Source of the DNA: Pseudomonadota bacterium
Lineage (GTDB): Bacteria > Pseudomonadota > Gammaproteobacteria > DSM-16500
Length of the DNA: 57,075 nt
Assembly: GCA_021807565.1 (NCBI GenBank)
Contig: JAKBCU010000002.1
Coordinates: forward strand, 1-57,075
Direction: 5' to 3'
Positions 36,414-44,903 of this stretch are shown here, piece by piece. The position numbers and the translations under genes are program-made. The notes under the pieces were generated by a model. The model was not told the DNA's origin. It did not search any database and saw nothing but the letters and a program-made list of their open reading frames with translations. Position 1 is the stretch's first letter; every line of letters starts with the position of its first letter.

Positions 36414-39102
36414 CTGAGGCCGCATCCCAATTGTTACCTACCCCAATGCTCACCAATAAGGGAACTTTTAATTTCGCTGCTTCCATCATGTGATCTTGGA
36501 TAACAGGGATCATTTTTTCACAATCCTTTTCTTTTACTTCAAAGACTAATTCATCATGTACTTGCATAATCATTTTTGCATCTATTCTGTTTTTTTGTAA
36601 CCAGGCATCGAGTGAAATCATTGCTTTTTTAATAATATCGGCAGCACTACCCTGCAAAGGAGCATTGATTGCAGTGCGTTCAGCTGCTTTTTGTCGCATC
36701 ATTTGACTCGAATTGATGTCTGGAAGATATAAGCGTCGACCACAGAGTGTTTCAACATAACCCATTTTATGTGCTTGTTTTCGTGTATTTTCCATATAGG
36801 CTTTCACTAAGGGATAACGAGCAAAATAGCGATCAATATAGGCTTGTGCTTCGTGCCTTTCTATCCCCAATTGTTTCATTAAACCAAAGGCTGACATCCC
36901 ATAGATTAAACCAAAGTTGATGGCTTTTGCACGCCGTCTTTCTTCGGAGGATACTTTATTCAGTGGGATATCAAATACTTCAGCCGCGGTCGCTTGGTGA
37001 ACATCTTGATTTTGTTCAAAGGCTTTTAATAAATTAGGATCATTAGAAATATGCGCCATAATACGCAATTCAATTTGTGAATAGTCAGCACTGATTAGTT
37101 TACATCCTTTAGGCGCAATAAACGCTTGACGAATTTTACGTCCCTCTTGTGTGCGGATAGGAATATTTTGCAAATTGGGATCAGATGAAGATAAACGTCC
37201 TGTTGCTGCTCCCGTTTGATGATAAGACGTATGAATGCGATGCGTTTGTGGATTAATTTGTTGGGGCAAACGTTTAGTGTAAGTAGTGATTAATTTACTG
37301 AGAGAACGAAATTCAATAATCCATTTAGGCAAATCAAACTCAAGCGCTAATTCTTGTAATACAGGATCCGCTGTAGACGGTTGGCCAGTCGGTGTTTTTT
37401 GTAGTACGGGTAATTTTAATTGATTAAATAAAATATCTTGTAATTGTTTAGGTGAGTTTAAGTTAAATCGACTCCCTGCTATCTCAAAAATCTGGTGTTC
37501 CAGTTCAAGCAAACGTTTTTCTAATTCATCAGTTTGTTTATTCAGTAAGATCGGATCGATTAACACGCCATTTCTTTCCATGGCGGCTAATACGGGGACT
37601 AAAGGCATTTCGATGTCGATAAAAACTGTTTTAAGTCTGGGATTTTTTTCTAGCATTGGCCAAAGCATTTGATGTAACTGTAGAGTGACATCCGCATCTT
37701 CTGCAGCATAGGTTGCTGCTTTTTCGACGGGAACTTGATTAAAGGTGATTTGTTTTGCGCCCTTCCCTGCAACATCTTCAAATAGAATCGTACGCCAACT
37801 CAAATGCTTAAGCGCGAGTGTATCTAGGCTATGATTATTGCTGGCACTATCTAAAATGTACGATTCCAGCATGGTGTCATAAGCAATGCCTTGTAATTGT
37901 ATATCATGATTCGCCAACACTTCCATGTCATATTTAATATTGTGACCTATTTTTTTTAAACCAGAATTCTCTAAAAAGGGTTTTAATGCAGCCAGTGTTT
38001 TTTCTCGATTGAGCTGTTTGGGTGCACCAGCATAATCATGCGCCAAGGGAATATAAATCCCTTTACCTGTTTCAATTGCTAAGGAAATACCAACGAGAGC
38101 GGCTTCCATATAATTTAAGCTTGTTGTCTCAGTATCCAGGGCAATTAAATCGCTTTTGGCTAAACGAGCCAGCAGGGATTTCAATTCGGATTCGTTTGTA
38201 ATGGTTTGATAATGGGTATAGTGATGATCCGATTGAGGTGAATTTTTTCCAATGAGTTCTTTTAACCAAGTTTTAAATTCCATTTCTTGGTACAAATGGA
38301 GTAACTGATCTTTGTCCACCTTTTGGTGAGTTAATGCTGCGATATCGTAAGGTAGTTTGACGTCTAATTTAATGGTTGCTAGCGTTTTAGCTAAAGGTAA
38401 TTGTGCGAGAGAGGCCCGTAGATTTTCTCCCACTTTACCAGTCATTTTTTCAGCATTAGCGATGATAGTGTCAAGAGAACCAAATTCATTCAACCATTTG
38501 ACGGCGGTTTTGGGCCCAACTTGAGGCACGCCAGGAATGTTATCCACTGTGTCACCGACCAATGCCAAATAATCCACCATCAGATGGGGGGGGATGCCAA
38601 ATTTTTCTTTCACCGCTTCTGGAGTATAAATGACATTTGTCATGGTGTTCACTAATGTCGTATGCGTGTTAACAAGCTGTGCTAGATCTTTATCTCCTGT
38701 TGAAATGACAACGGAAAATCCTTTTTTTTCCGCTTGCCTTGCTAGCGTGCCAATGACATCATCGGCTTCAACGCCTGCTTCTGACAAGATAGGAATACCC
38801 AGAGCGCGAATAATTTGATAAATGGGATCCAGTTGTTGGATGAGTTCAGGCGGCATGGCAGGCCGATTTGCTTTATAAGCAGGATAAAGATCGTCGCGAA
38901 AGGTTTTTCCTTTAGCATCAAAAACGATGGCGATGTGTTCTGATGGATAATCAGCCAATAGACGTCGTATCATGTTAATGACCCCATAGATGGCACCCGT
39001 AGGAAATCCTTTTGAATTGGCCAATGATGGGAGGGCATGAAATGCCCTGTATAAATAAGAAGATCCATCTACTAAGAGTAAGCTATCAGGGTGTGTCGCC
39101 AT
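36406..39102 (-). CDS. polA: DNA polymerase I
   Basis: An 898-residue repair and Okazaki-processing polymerase. The 5'-3' exonuclease domain is residues 1-290 (LLVDGSSYLYRAFHA, GVEADDVIGTLA and GDKDLAQLV). The 3'-5' exonuclease is proofreading-competent because ExoI (ALDTETTSL), ExoII (GHNIKYDMEVL) and ExoIII (YAAEDADVT) all keep their acids. The polymerase domain (about 490-898) has motif A (SADYSQIELRI), motif B (RRRAKAINFGLIYGMS) and motif C (MQVHDELVFEV). Full length, intact, first gene of its unit. Confidence 0.97.
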   Translation of the reverse strand: MATHPDSLLLVDGSSYLYRAFHALPSLANSKGFPTGAIYGVINMIRRLLADYPSEHIAIVFDAKGKTFRDDLYPAYKANRPAMPPELIQQLDPIYQIIRALGIPILSEAGVEADDVIGTLARQAEKKGFSVVISTGDKDLAQLVNTHTTLVNTMTNVIYTPEAVKEKFGIPPHLMVDYLALVGDTVDNIPGVPQVGPKTAVKWLNEFGSLDTIIANAEKMTGKVGENLRASLAQLPLAKTLATIKLDVKLPYDIAALTHQKVDKDQLLHLYQEMEFKTWLKELIGKNSPQSDHHYTHYQTITNESELKSLLARLAKSDLIALDTETTSLNYMEAALVGISLAIETGKGIYIPLAHDYAGAPKQLNREKTLAALKPFLENSGLKKIGHNIKYDMEVLANHDIQLQGIAYDTMLESYILDSASNNHSLDTLALKHLSWRTILFEDVAGKGAKQITFNQVPVEKAATYAAEDADVTLQLHQMLWPMLEKNPRLKTVFIDIEMPLVPVLAAMERNGVLIDPILLNKQTDELEKRLLELEHQIFEIAGSRFNLNSPKQLQDILFNQLKLPVLQKTPTGQPSTADPVLQELALEFDLPKWIIEFRSLSKLITTYTKRLPQQINPQTHRIHTSYHQTGAATGRLSSSDPNLQNIPIRTQEGRKIRQAFIAPKGCKLISADYSQIELRIMAHISNDPNLLKAFEQNQDVHQATAAEVFDIPLNKVSSEERRRAKAINFGLIYGMSAFGLMKQLGIERHEAQAYIDRYFARYPLVKAYMENTRKQAHKMGYVETLCGRRLYLPDINSSQMMRQKAAERTAINAPLQGSAADIIKKAMISLDAWLQKNRIDAKMIMQVHDELVFEVKEKDCEKMIPVIQDHMMEAAKLKVPLLVSIGVGNNWDAASDD

Positions 39103-39222
39103 AGGGTTCAGTGTCTCTTGTTAGTCCGTCATTGAAAATCCCCATCATACTCAATAACAGTTTGATGTCACAAGCTATTCAGTACCATTCTGATTTGATA
39201 TCATTCTGACAATGCGAGGGGC

Positions 39223-39288
39223 ATGTCTAATTTGAAACGACGCTTTGGCAGTGTTCATCCCGACTCAAAAAGTGACCGCTATGGATAG
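39223..39288 (+). CDS. Possible 21-codon leader ORF overlapping the lasso cyclase start
   Basis: ATG at 39223 opens a 21-codon frame (MSNLKRRFGSVHPDSKSDRYG) that stops at TAG 39286-39288. The proposed cyclase ATG at 39281 overlaps it. GAGGGG precedes the ATG, though too closely for an ideal site. The overlap could couple translation to the weak cyclase start. The peptide has no known family and may be a chance frame. Confidence 0.25.
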   Translation: MSNLKRRFGSVHPDSKSDRYG

Positions 39289-40876
39289 TTGTATTAATGC
39301 AAGTAATTGGTATACAGACGTTTATTTAGATTACGTTCTTTATTCTTCTGAAGTGCGAACACTGCTATTTCTCAAACAAACGTTGGCACAATCACAACAG
39401 TTTGATCTTAATAAAATAGCATCCGCATTTAAACAATGGTTCCAACCATTTGCTTGTCTGGTTTATGACAGACTCGACTATCAGTATTTTTTAATCAGAG
39501 ATCACTTTGGGTTCGAGCCATTTTATTACACTGTTATTGATGAATCACGACAATTATGTTTTGGAACAACCCTCCCTGATATTTTGGAACATATTGCAAA
39601 CCCTATACAGAATACACAACTGATTGAAGATACCTTAACCGATATTTGTGCCAACAGCATGGAATATACAGACGAGACTTTTTATGAAAATGTAAGACGT
39701 GTGACCCCAGGACAAATAGTACAACTTCAGCTATTCCCGCCATTTAAGTCACGACACCATACCTACTGGACTTTAACTGCAGGTACACCTTTTATATTGT
39801 ATCCATCTGATGATGAATATAATGCGCATTTTGCTTCATTGCTACAAGAGGCCTGTTTTACCTGTTGTCAAAAAACCTCTTGTTCAATTGCATTGGAGTT
39901 TAGCGGGGGATTAGATACGTCGGCTATTCTTACAACACTTTATAAGTTAGGTATTCCTGCGCAGTTATTTATGCATATCGGCGAAGTGGAAGATGAACGT
40001 CGCTATGGTGAACAATTACTTAAAGAACTCAATTCAAATTACCCCATTCATTATGTTAATGCGGAAGATTTTGACATTATTGCCGTCTTAACGCGATGCA
40101 AAAAATGGTTTGCAGGCGGTGCACCCTATCTCTTTTTTATGTTTGCAGCCAATATTCATCAAGCCGTGGAGCAAACAGATTGTAAAATTTTACTTTCGGG
40201 ATTTGGTGGTGATGAATGTGTATCATCCCTTGCACCGTTTCGAACGTATGGTGCTGAAATAGGGTTTAAACAATTATGGCAAGAATTACATGGCATTAAC
40301 AACGATGATTCTCGTATGCGGCAATGGTTGCAACTATTCAAATTAAAGCATCCTCAGTTGTACTACCGGTTACAGCGTATTAAATCATACAAATCAGCCT
40401 TAGCACGAAAACAAGCGCCAGTTTATTACAAACCGTATCATTCGCTTCAAGAGCGCGAGTCGGATTGGCTTACAGGACCTTTAAGCTATCATGTGCGTAT
40501 GAGAATTGAATACAGTGCCATTGTTGCAAAAAACATGGGTTTTTTATACCAATATCCCTTGTTATATCCTCCGTTGGTCGAATATTGCTTTAGACTTCCT
40601 CCAGAACAAAAACGTCGTCAAAGGCAAAATCGCTTGTTGATGCGTCGTTATCTAGCGACACAACTTTCATCGGAATTATTTAATCAGCATCAAAAATGCG
40701 GGGACATCTTGCCTGGGACGATGCCAAAATGCCAAGAATTATATAAAAATGGTCGATTGAATCATATCTTAAAGGACTTGCCCTATAAAAAAAATTATGA
40801 TTACATAATGGAAAATCAATTAATAGCCGATGATAGATTGTTTCACCTGGATTTATTACGATATATGTTTCGATAG
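39281..40876 (+). CDS. Lasso-peptide macrolactam synthetase (asparagine-synthetase-B-like, protein C)
   Basis: A 531-residue AsnB-like enzyme. In lasso clusters it adenylates a Glu/Asp side chain of the core and forms the isopeptide with the core N-terminus. The N-terminal glutaminase-like domain lacks the start MCG, so it has no Cys nucleophile, as expected for a cyclase. It keeps RDHFGFEPFYY. The ATP-pyrophosphatase loop SGGLDTS is at 208-214 and LLSGFGGDECVSS at about 305 is the second synthetase motif. The exact start is uncertain (TTG 39245 is another option). It lies 8 bases before the precursor gene. A true asparagine synthetase is excluded by the missing Cys and the neighbours. Confidence 0.85.
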   Translation: MDSCINASNWYTDVYLDYVLYSSEVRTLLFLKQTLAQSQQFDLNKIASAFKQWFQPFACLVYDRLDYQYFLIRDHFGFEPFYYTVIDESRQLCFGTTLPDILEHIANPIQNTQLIEDTLTDICANSMEYTDETFYENVRRVTPGQIVQLQLFPPFKSRHHTYWTLTAGTPFILYPSDDEYNAHFASLLQEACFTCCQKTSCSIALEFSGGLDTSAILTTLYKLGIPAQLFMHIGEVEDERRYGEQLLKELNSNYPIHYVNAEDFDIIAVLTRCKKWFAGGAPYLFFMFAANIHQAVEQTDCKILLSGFGGDECVSSLAPFRTYGAEIGFKQLWQELHGINNDDSRMRQWLQLFKLKHPQLYYRLQRIKSYKSALARKQAPVYYKPYHSLQERESDWLTGPLSYHVRMRIEYSAIVAKNMGFLYQYPLLYPPLVEYCFRLPPEQKRRQRQNRLLMRRYLATQLSSELFNQHQKCGDILPGTMPKCQELYKNGRLNHILKDLPYKKNYDYIMENQLIADDRLFHLDLLRYMFR

Positions 40877-40884
40877 GGACTAAA

Positions 40885-41064
40885 ATGAATAGGAATCAAC
40901 AACCAACACTCAGCAACGCCATCACAAATGAAAAAACAAAGTCTTCATATAAGCCAATCTATCAGAAACCAAAAACTTCTTTATTTTTAGAAAAGGCAAC
41001 GAATATACAAAGCGGGGCCACGGTTATATTGGAAAGCCAAGGAAGTGGTTATTTAAGTTCTTAG
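40885..41064 (+). CDS. Lasso-peptide precursor (protein A), 59 residues
   Basis: An overlooked-size gene with AGGGA 5-6 bases before ATG 40885. The leader contains Y26-x-x-P29 and, ten residues on, T39; this YxxP-to-Thr spacing equals that of the paeninodin leader (WEKP to Thr). In lasso leaders the Thr is the penultimate residue, so cleavage would fall after N40, giving a 19-residue core, I41 to S59. The only acidic residue in the core region is E50, so the ring must close there. That makes a 10-residue ring from I41, or 9, 8 or 7 if the core begins at Q42, S43 or G44. The core tail ends GYLSS, and the terminal Ser is the likely kinase target. It lies between cyclase and the secreted protein gene. 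Confidence 0.75.
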   Translation: MNRNQQPTLSNAITNEKTKSSYKPIYQKPKTSLFLEKATNIQSGATVILESQGSGYLSS

Positions 41065-41080
41065 TGAGGAAATTATCCTA

Positions 41081-41641
41081 ATGATATTGCGTTTTATTGG
41101 AATATTATCAATGTTATGTTTAGGATTTTCAGCTTCAGCTGATCCACTGTCAAATGCTAGAACTGAGAATTTATTGAATCAAAAAGAAAATCAAGACAAG
41201 CTTGTACCAGGCATGTCGGTCATGCTGTATTTATCGCCAGCGAACAGTGATTCATCTTTTTTCACGGGTGCACCACAATTAACAGTCACACCGACCACCA
41301 ACTATACTGTTAGGGCAATTAAAATTACAAACTATGGCTCTTCTAATGGTACCTGTACCAATGCGGGAGGAGGATCTGGCTCCCATATAATTGATAATGG
41401 AGCAGGGGTGACAGTGACGCTTTCCAGTGGACATAATTATGTAACCACAGATGCATCGAATTTTATTTTTTCACAACTACAATTTGGCACGTCGTTTGTA
41501 ACACGTGATAATAGCTATGAACTGTTCGATAATACGTTAAGTTTAATTGGATCCTCTGGTTGCATACAAGCAAGCCCCTCCCTAACTTGTACTGCTTTAA
41601 TCAGCTGCGGCTGGAACTCAGCAAGAACATGGACACCTTGA
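41081..41641 (+). CDS. Secreted protein of unknown function inside the lasso operon
   Basis: A 186-residue exported protein. The signal peptide ends FSASA (residue 20). The mature part is Ser/Thr/Asn/Gly-rich and beta-like, with four cysteines (GTCTN, SGCIQ, LTCTAL, ISCGW). It has no membrane anchor and no recognised domain. TGAGGA 9 bases upstream is its ribosome site. It starts 16 bases after the precursor stop, and the kinase gene begins 13 bases before its end, so it is firmly inside the operon. It is not part of standard lasso clusters; a role in immunity, delivery or target binding is speculation. Confidence 0.75.
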   Translation: MILRFIGILSMLCLGFSASADPLSNARTENLLNQKENQDKLVPGMSVMLYLSPANSDSSFFTGAPQLTVTPTTNYTVRAIKITNYGSSNGTCTNAGGGSGSHIIDNGAGVTVTLSSGHNYVTTDASNFIFSQLQFGTSFVTRDNSYELFDNTLSLIGSSGCIQASPSLTCTALISCGWNSARTWTP

Positions 41642-42459
41642 TTCATTGCGAATTTATTTATGAGTCTATTCCCACCATCGATCCCGATAGTTTCACCTAT
41701 GATACACAATCCAATCAATTTTATTTAAACATCCCAGGCGTTGCGAAGTTTTTGGCACTTCCTGAAAAAAACTGCATCGTGATTGAAAAGGCGGATCCTG
41801 AAATAGATGAGCAAATCCTCAATATCTGGCTCATGGGCACTATGATCTCTTATATGCTGCAGTACCATGGCTATACTGTTTTGCATGGTTCTTCAACCCT
41901 TATCAATGAGGGTGCGGTTATTTTCAGCGGCCAGTCTGGTGCCGGCAAATCTACTCTGGCTAGAGCAATGCTACAACAAGGCTATCCATTTATCACCGAT
42001 GACCTTGTTGTCATCAAACAAAATCAGCAGGGTCAATATTGTATTTTGCCAGGACCTGCAACATTAAGATTATGGAAAGATGCTATGCAACATTTTAATC
42101 ATGACATCCATGAGGCGCTACCTGTGATGCTAAAAACCGATAAATATGTTGTCCCCGTTAAAACAGTCTGCCATGAGACTATGATTCCTATTAGCACTTT
42201 TTATGAACTAAATGTTTCTTCACAGATCGATGGGTTTCATTGCGATAAGCTCAATCAAGCTCAATCTTTGAAAACATTGATGCAAAATGCTTACCGCTAT
42301 TTTATGTTAAAACCGTTGGGCAAGTTGCAAACTTTCTTTCACGATTGCAGTGGATTATCGCAACAAATTACGGTTCATAAAATGACACGATCCACTTGTT
42401 TTGATGAGCTTCCGCAAATCATTCGACGTATTGAATTAGATCACGGAGTTGCATTATGA
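41629..42459 (+). CDS. HprK-like kinase of the lasso cluster (protein K)
   Basis: A 276-residue P-loop kinase related to the C-terminal domain of HPr kinase. Walker A GQSGAGKST is at 101-109, preceded by HGSSTLINEGAVIFS and followed by ITDDLVVI, the catalytic acidic pair of the HprK fold. In paeninodin-type lasso clusters this protein phosphorylates the C-terminal Ser of the precursor. The precursor here ends in Ser-Ser. No HPr or PTS gene is nearby, so a carbon-regulation role is unlikely. The start at 41629 overlaps the secreted protein gene; ATG 41560 would overlap far more. The stop overlaps the next gene by 4 bases. Confidence 0.85.
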   Translation: MDTLIHCEFIYESIPTIDPDSFTYDTQSNQFYLNIPGVAKFLALPEKNCIVIEKADPEIDEQILNIWLMGTMISYMLQYHGYTVLHGSSTLINEGAVIFSGQSGAGKSTLARAMLQQGYPFITDDLVVIKQNQQGQYCILPGPATLRLWKDAMQHFNHDIHEALPVMLKTDKYVVPVKTVCHETMIPISTFYELNVSSQIDGFHCDKLNQAQSLKTLMQNAYRYFMLKPLGKLQTFFHDCSGLSQQITVHKMTRSTCFDELPQIIRRIELDHGVAL

Positions 42460-42749
42460 ATTATTTGAAATCTATTATAAAAAGAGATCCACAAGTTTGT
42501 TTTACTCAAATCAATGCAGATGAAATTGTCATTTTAAATCCTGTCAATGAGAATTTTTATCATCTGAACGAATCTGCTGTTGATTTATGGCTATCATTGG
42601 ATACACCAAAAAAGATTTTAGAATTAGCACATGTGCTTGCAAAAAAATATGATGGGCATTCAGAGGACTATCAACATGATGTGCAGGAATGGATCGAAGA
42701 CTCAATAGAGAAAGGTTTACTGATTACCATGGATAATACGTCTAAATGA
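42456..42749 (+). CDS. PqqD-like RiPP recognition element (protein B1)
   Basis: A 97-residue PqqD-family protein. The pattern VILNPVNENFYHLNESAVDLWLSLD, then helices to VQEWIEDSIEKGLLI, is the winged-helix RiPP recognition element that binds precursor leaders and delivers them to the protease and cyclase. It overlaps the kinase gene (ATGA) and the B2 gene (ATGA), so the three are translated in a chain. The leader YxxP motif of the 40885 gene is the expected ligand. Confidence 0.88.
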   Translation: MNYLKSIIKRDPQVCFTQINADEIVILNPVNENFYHLNESAVDLWLSLDTPKKILELAHVLAKKYDGHSEDYQHDVQEWIEDSIEKGLLITMDNTSK

Positions 42750-43201
42750 AAATAGCAACTTTTTATCGCATGCCCTATCAAGAAAAGAAGATGTTTTTTA
42801 TTAATTTTATACTGTGTGGTTTGGCTAAGATAGCGATTCACTCTATGTCCTATGGACGATTATCTCATTATTTTGGCCATTCATGTCAGATGTTAGTTGC
42901 TTCAACGTTATTATCTCGGAAACAGCGACAATGTGCTTTGACCATTCGACGCTCTATCGCATTAGTCGTCCGTTATACCCCCTGGCGATCAAGCTGTTTA
43001 ACTCAAGCACTTGTTGCGAAATTTTGGTGTCAACGTTACCAAATTCCATATTTGTTGTTCGTTGGATTGGCCAAAGAAAATCGGCCGTCTGTCAGTATTG
43101 AGGCGCATGCTTGGATGACAGCGGGTCCCATAGCAATCACTGGCGGATATGCACTCACAACACATCAAGTCATTTCTAGTTACTCAAATGTATTTTTTTG
43201 A
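42746..43201 (+). CDS. Transglutaminase-like lasso leader peptidase (protein B2)
   Basis: A 151-residue protein of the transglutaminase-core-3 family, the leader protease of split-B lasso clusters. The catalytic Cys84 lies in SSCLTQALVAKFWCQR and His121 in EAHAWMTAGP. A third acid at the McjB position is not obvious, as in many B2 proteins. The order of B1 then B2, joined by ATGA, is characteristic. It is the last gene of the cluster. No ABC exporter or isopeptidase follows; dnaA does. Confidence 0.88.
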   Translation: MKIATFYRMPYQEKKMFFINFILCGLAKIAIHSMSYGRLSHYFGHSCQMLVASTLLSRKQRQCALTIRRSIALVVRYTPWRSSCLTQALVAKFWCQRYQIPYLLFVGLAKENRPSVSIEAHAWMTAGPIAITGGYALTTHQVISSYSNVFF

Positions 43202-43298
43202 CCTAACTTCTATCTTCAACGCATTAGCCCTTTTCGTTAGGGTTTTAACTGCCCTAAGAATAGAGCGGATATCTTTTTCAAATCTCTTATTGGCTCTC

Positions 43299-43313
43299 TG
43301 GCAGTTTGCCAGG
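43299..43313. promoter_or_regulatory. Inverted repeat CTGGCA-3-TGCCAG upstream of dnaA
   Basis: Perfect 6-bp arms with a 3-base centre, 154 bases before the dnaA GTG. TTGGCT (43291-43296) and TAAACT (43315-43320) flank it with 18-base spacing, so it could be an operator in the dnaA promoter. A second weaker pair, TTAGGG/CCCTAA, is at 43238-43258. No consensus DnaA box was seen in 43202-43466. Confidence 0.4.
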
Positions 43314-43466
43314 TAAACTGTGCTACTATATTTGGTCGATCAGCTAATAGCTTTCTACATTGTGTTGGCATCAAAGGGGGATACTTTTTTATCACTCGCC
43401 AAGGGCTTCTGGTCAGTAACACGAATAACAGATTTTATACAGAGATCTATTTTGGGAGAGGGGCTA

Positions 43467-44828
43467 GTGAGTGCAACGCTTTGGGAAAAATGTCTCAGTT
43501 GTTTGCAGGATGAATTTCCTTCACAGCAGTTTAATACTTGGATTAGGCCGTTACAGGTTGAGCATGTCAATCAAAATCTCACGTTATTTGCGCCGAATCG
43601 TTTTGTATTAGACTGGATTAATGAGCGTTTTCTTGACCGTATTAAAGAATTGGTCAATAGCTTTAGTGATGCCGAGCCTCCCATGATATTCCTCGAAATT
43701 GGTAGCAAGCGGCATGAAGGGAACAAAGCTAAAAAAGTAGCCAGCAAACCTCAAGCACCCGCAGTTTATACGCGCGCAGTACCAGCCCCGGCTGAAGGAT
43801 TGAATTACCAAAGCAATATCAATCCTTCTTCTACGTTTGATAATTTTGTAGAGGGCAAATCCAACCAACTTGCCAAAGCTGCATCGCTACAAGTAGCGGA
43901 AAATCCGGCAATTGCTTACAATCCACTCTTTCTTTATGGTGGTGTTGGGTTGGGTAAAACCCATTTATTACATGCGATTGGTAATCAAATTATTCGCAAT
44001 AATCCCAATGCTAAGGTGCTGTATTTACACTCCGAACGCTTTGTGGCGGACATGGTTAAAGCATTACAGACCAATGCCATGAATGAGTTCAAACGTTATT
44101 ATCGAACAGTCGATGCCTTATTGATCGATGATATTCAGTTTTTTGCAGGCAAAGATCGCTCACAAGAAGAGTTTTTTCATACGTTTAATGCGTTGCTGGA
44201 AGGTCAACAGCAAGTGATTTTAACATGTGATCGATATCCAAAAGAAATCAATGGCGTGGAGGAACGGTTAAAATCACGTTTTGGCTGGGGTTTAACGGTT
44301 GCAGTTGAGCCACCCGAGCTAGAGACGCGTGTTGCTATTTTGATGAGTAAGGCGGAATTGGTGAATATGATGCTACCTTATGAAGTCGCTTTTTTTGTGG
44401 CTAAACGTATTCGTTCCAATGTTCGAGAATTAGAAGGCGCATTAAAACGGATTATCGCGAATGCGCATTTTACTGGCAAAGCCATTACGTTAGACTTTGT
44501 TAAAGAAGCGCTGCGTGATTTATTGGCACTACAAGATAAGTTAATCACCATTGAAAATATTCAGAAAACAGTGGCTGAGTATTATAAAGTGAAAATCGCT
44601 GATTTATTATCAAAACGACGCAGTCGCTCAGTAGCCAGGCCACGACAGATGGCCATGGCGCTTGCTAAAGAACTCACCAACCATAGCTTACCCGAAATAG
44701 GCGATGCATTTGGTGGTCGCGATCATACGACAGTGTTACATGCTTGCCGTGTCATTGCCGAATTTAAACAAACTAACCAAGATGTGGAAGAAGATTATAC
44801 TAACTTGTTGCGGATTCTGACGACATAA
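43467..44828 (+). CDS. dnaA: Chromosomal replication initiator DnaA
   Basis: A 453-residue initiator. N-terminal domain I ([26 protein letters not shown]) is conserved. The AAA+ domain has [13 protein letters not shown], Walker [10 protein letters not shown] and Walker B LLIDDIQF, with an intact sensor region. C-terminal domain IV ends in the DnaA-box-binding signature [19 protein letters not shown]. The GTG at 43467 is chosen because GGGAGAGGGG precedes it and the protein then begins VSATLWEK like the family. An in-frame ATG at 43320 would add 49 non-homologous residues. rpmH is not upstream; the lasso cluster is. dnaN-recF-gyrB follow. Confidence 0.96.
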   Translation: MSATLWEKCLSCLQDEFPSQQFNTWIRPLQVEHVNQNLTLFAPNRFVLDWINERFLDRIKELVNSFSDAEPPMIFLEIGSKRHEGNKAKKVASKPQAPAVYTRAVPAPAEGLNYQSNINPSSTFDNFVEGKSNQLAKAASLQVAENPAIAYNPLFLYGGVGLGKTHLLHAIGNQIIRNNPNAKVLYLHSERFVADMVKALQTNAMNEFKRYYRTVDALLIDDIQFFAGKDRSQEEFFHTFNALLEGQQQVILTCDRYPKEINGVEERLKSRFGWGLTVAVEPPELETRVAILMSKAELVNMMLPYEVAFFVAKRIRSNVRELEGALKRIIANAHFTGKAITLDFVKEALRDLLALQDKLITIENIQKTVAEYYKVKIADLLSKRRSRSVARPRQMAMALAKELTNHSLPEIGDAFGGRDHTTVLHACRVIAEFKQTNQDVEEDYTNLLRILTT

Positions 44829-44903
44829 CGTAGCGGTGGTCCATTTTTTCGTTAAGATTCCTGCTGATTACTCCTCCATCATGAAGACAGAGAGCATATA
44901 TTT

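Noticed and set aside
39181-39210. Direct repeats CATTCTGA 16 bases apart before the lasso cyclase
   Set aside because: Two short copies only, and no matched promoter geometry; likely chance in AT-rich sequence.
39281-40876. Ordinary asparagine synthetase B
   Set aside because: No N-terminal MCG glutaminase Cys, and it sits with the precursor, PqqD-like and transglutaminase-like genes.
41629-42459. HPr kinase/phosphorylase of carbon catabolite control
   Set aside because: The gene is translationally coupled to B1 and B2 of a lasso cluster and no PTS gene is near.
43238-43258. TTAGGG/CCCTAA hairpin as terminator of the lasso operon
   Set aside because: The stem is six base pairs with a nine-base loop and no T-run follows.
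43202-43466. oriC with DnaA boxes upstream of dnaA
   Set aside because: No TTATCCACA-type boxes or AT-rich 13-mer repeats could be seen by eye. The origin may lie elsewhere, so it is not listed as a feature.
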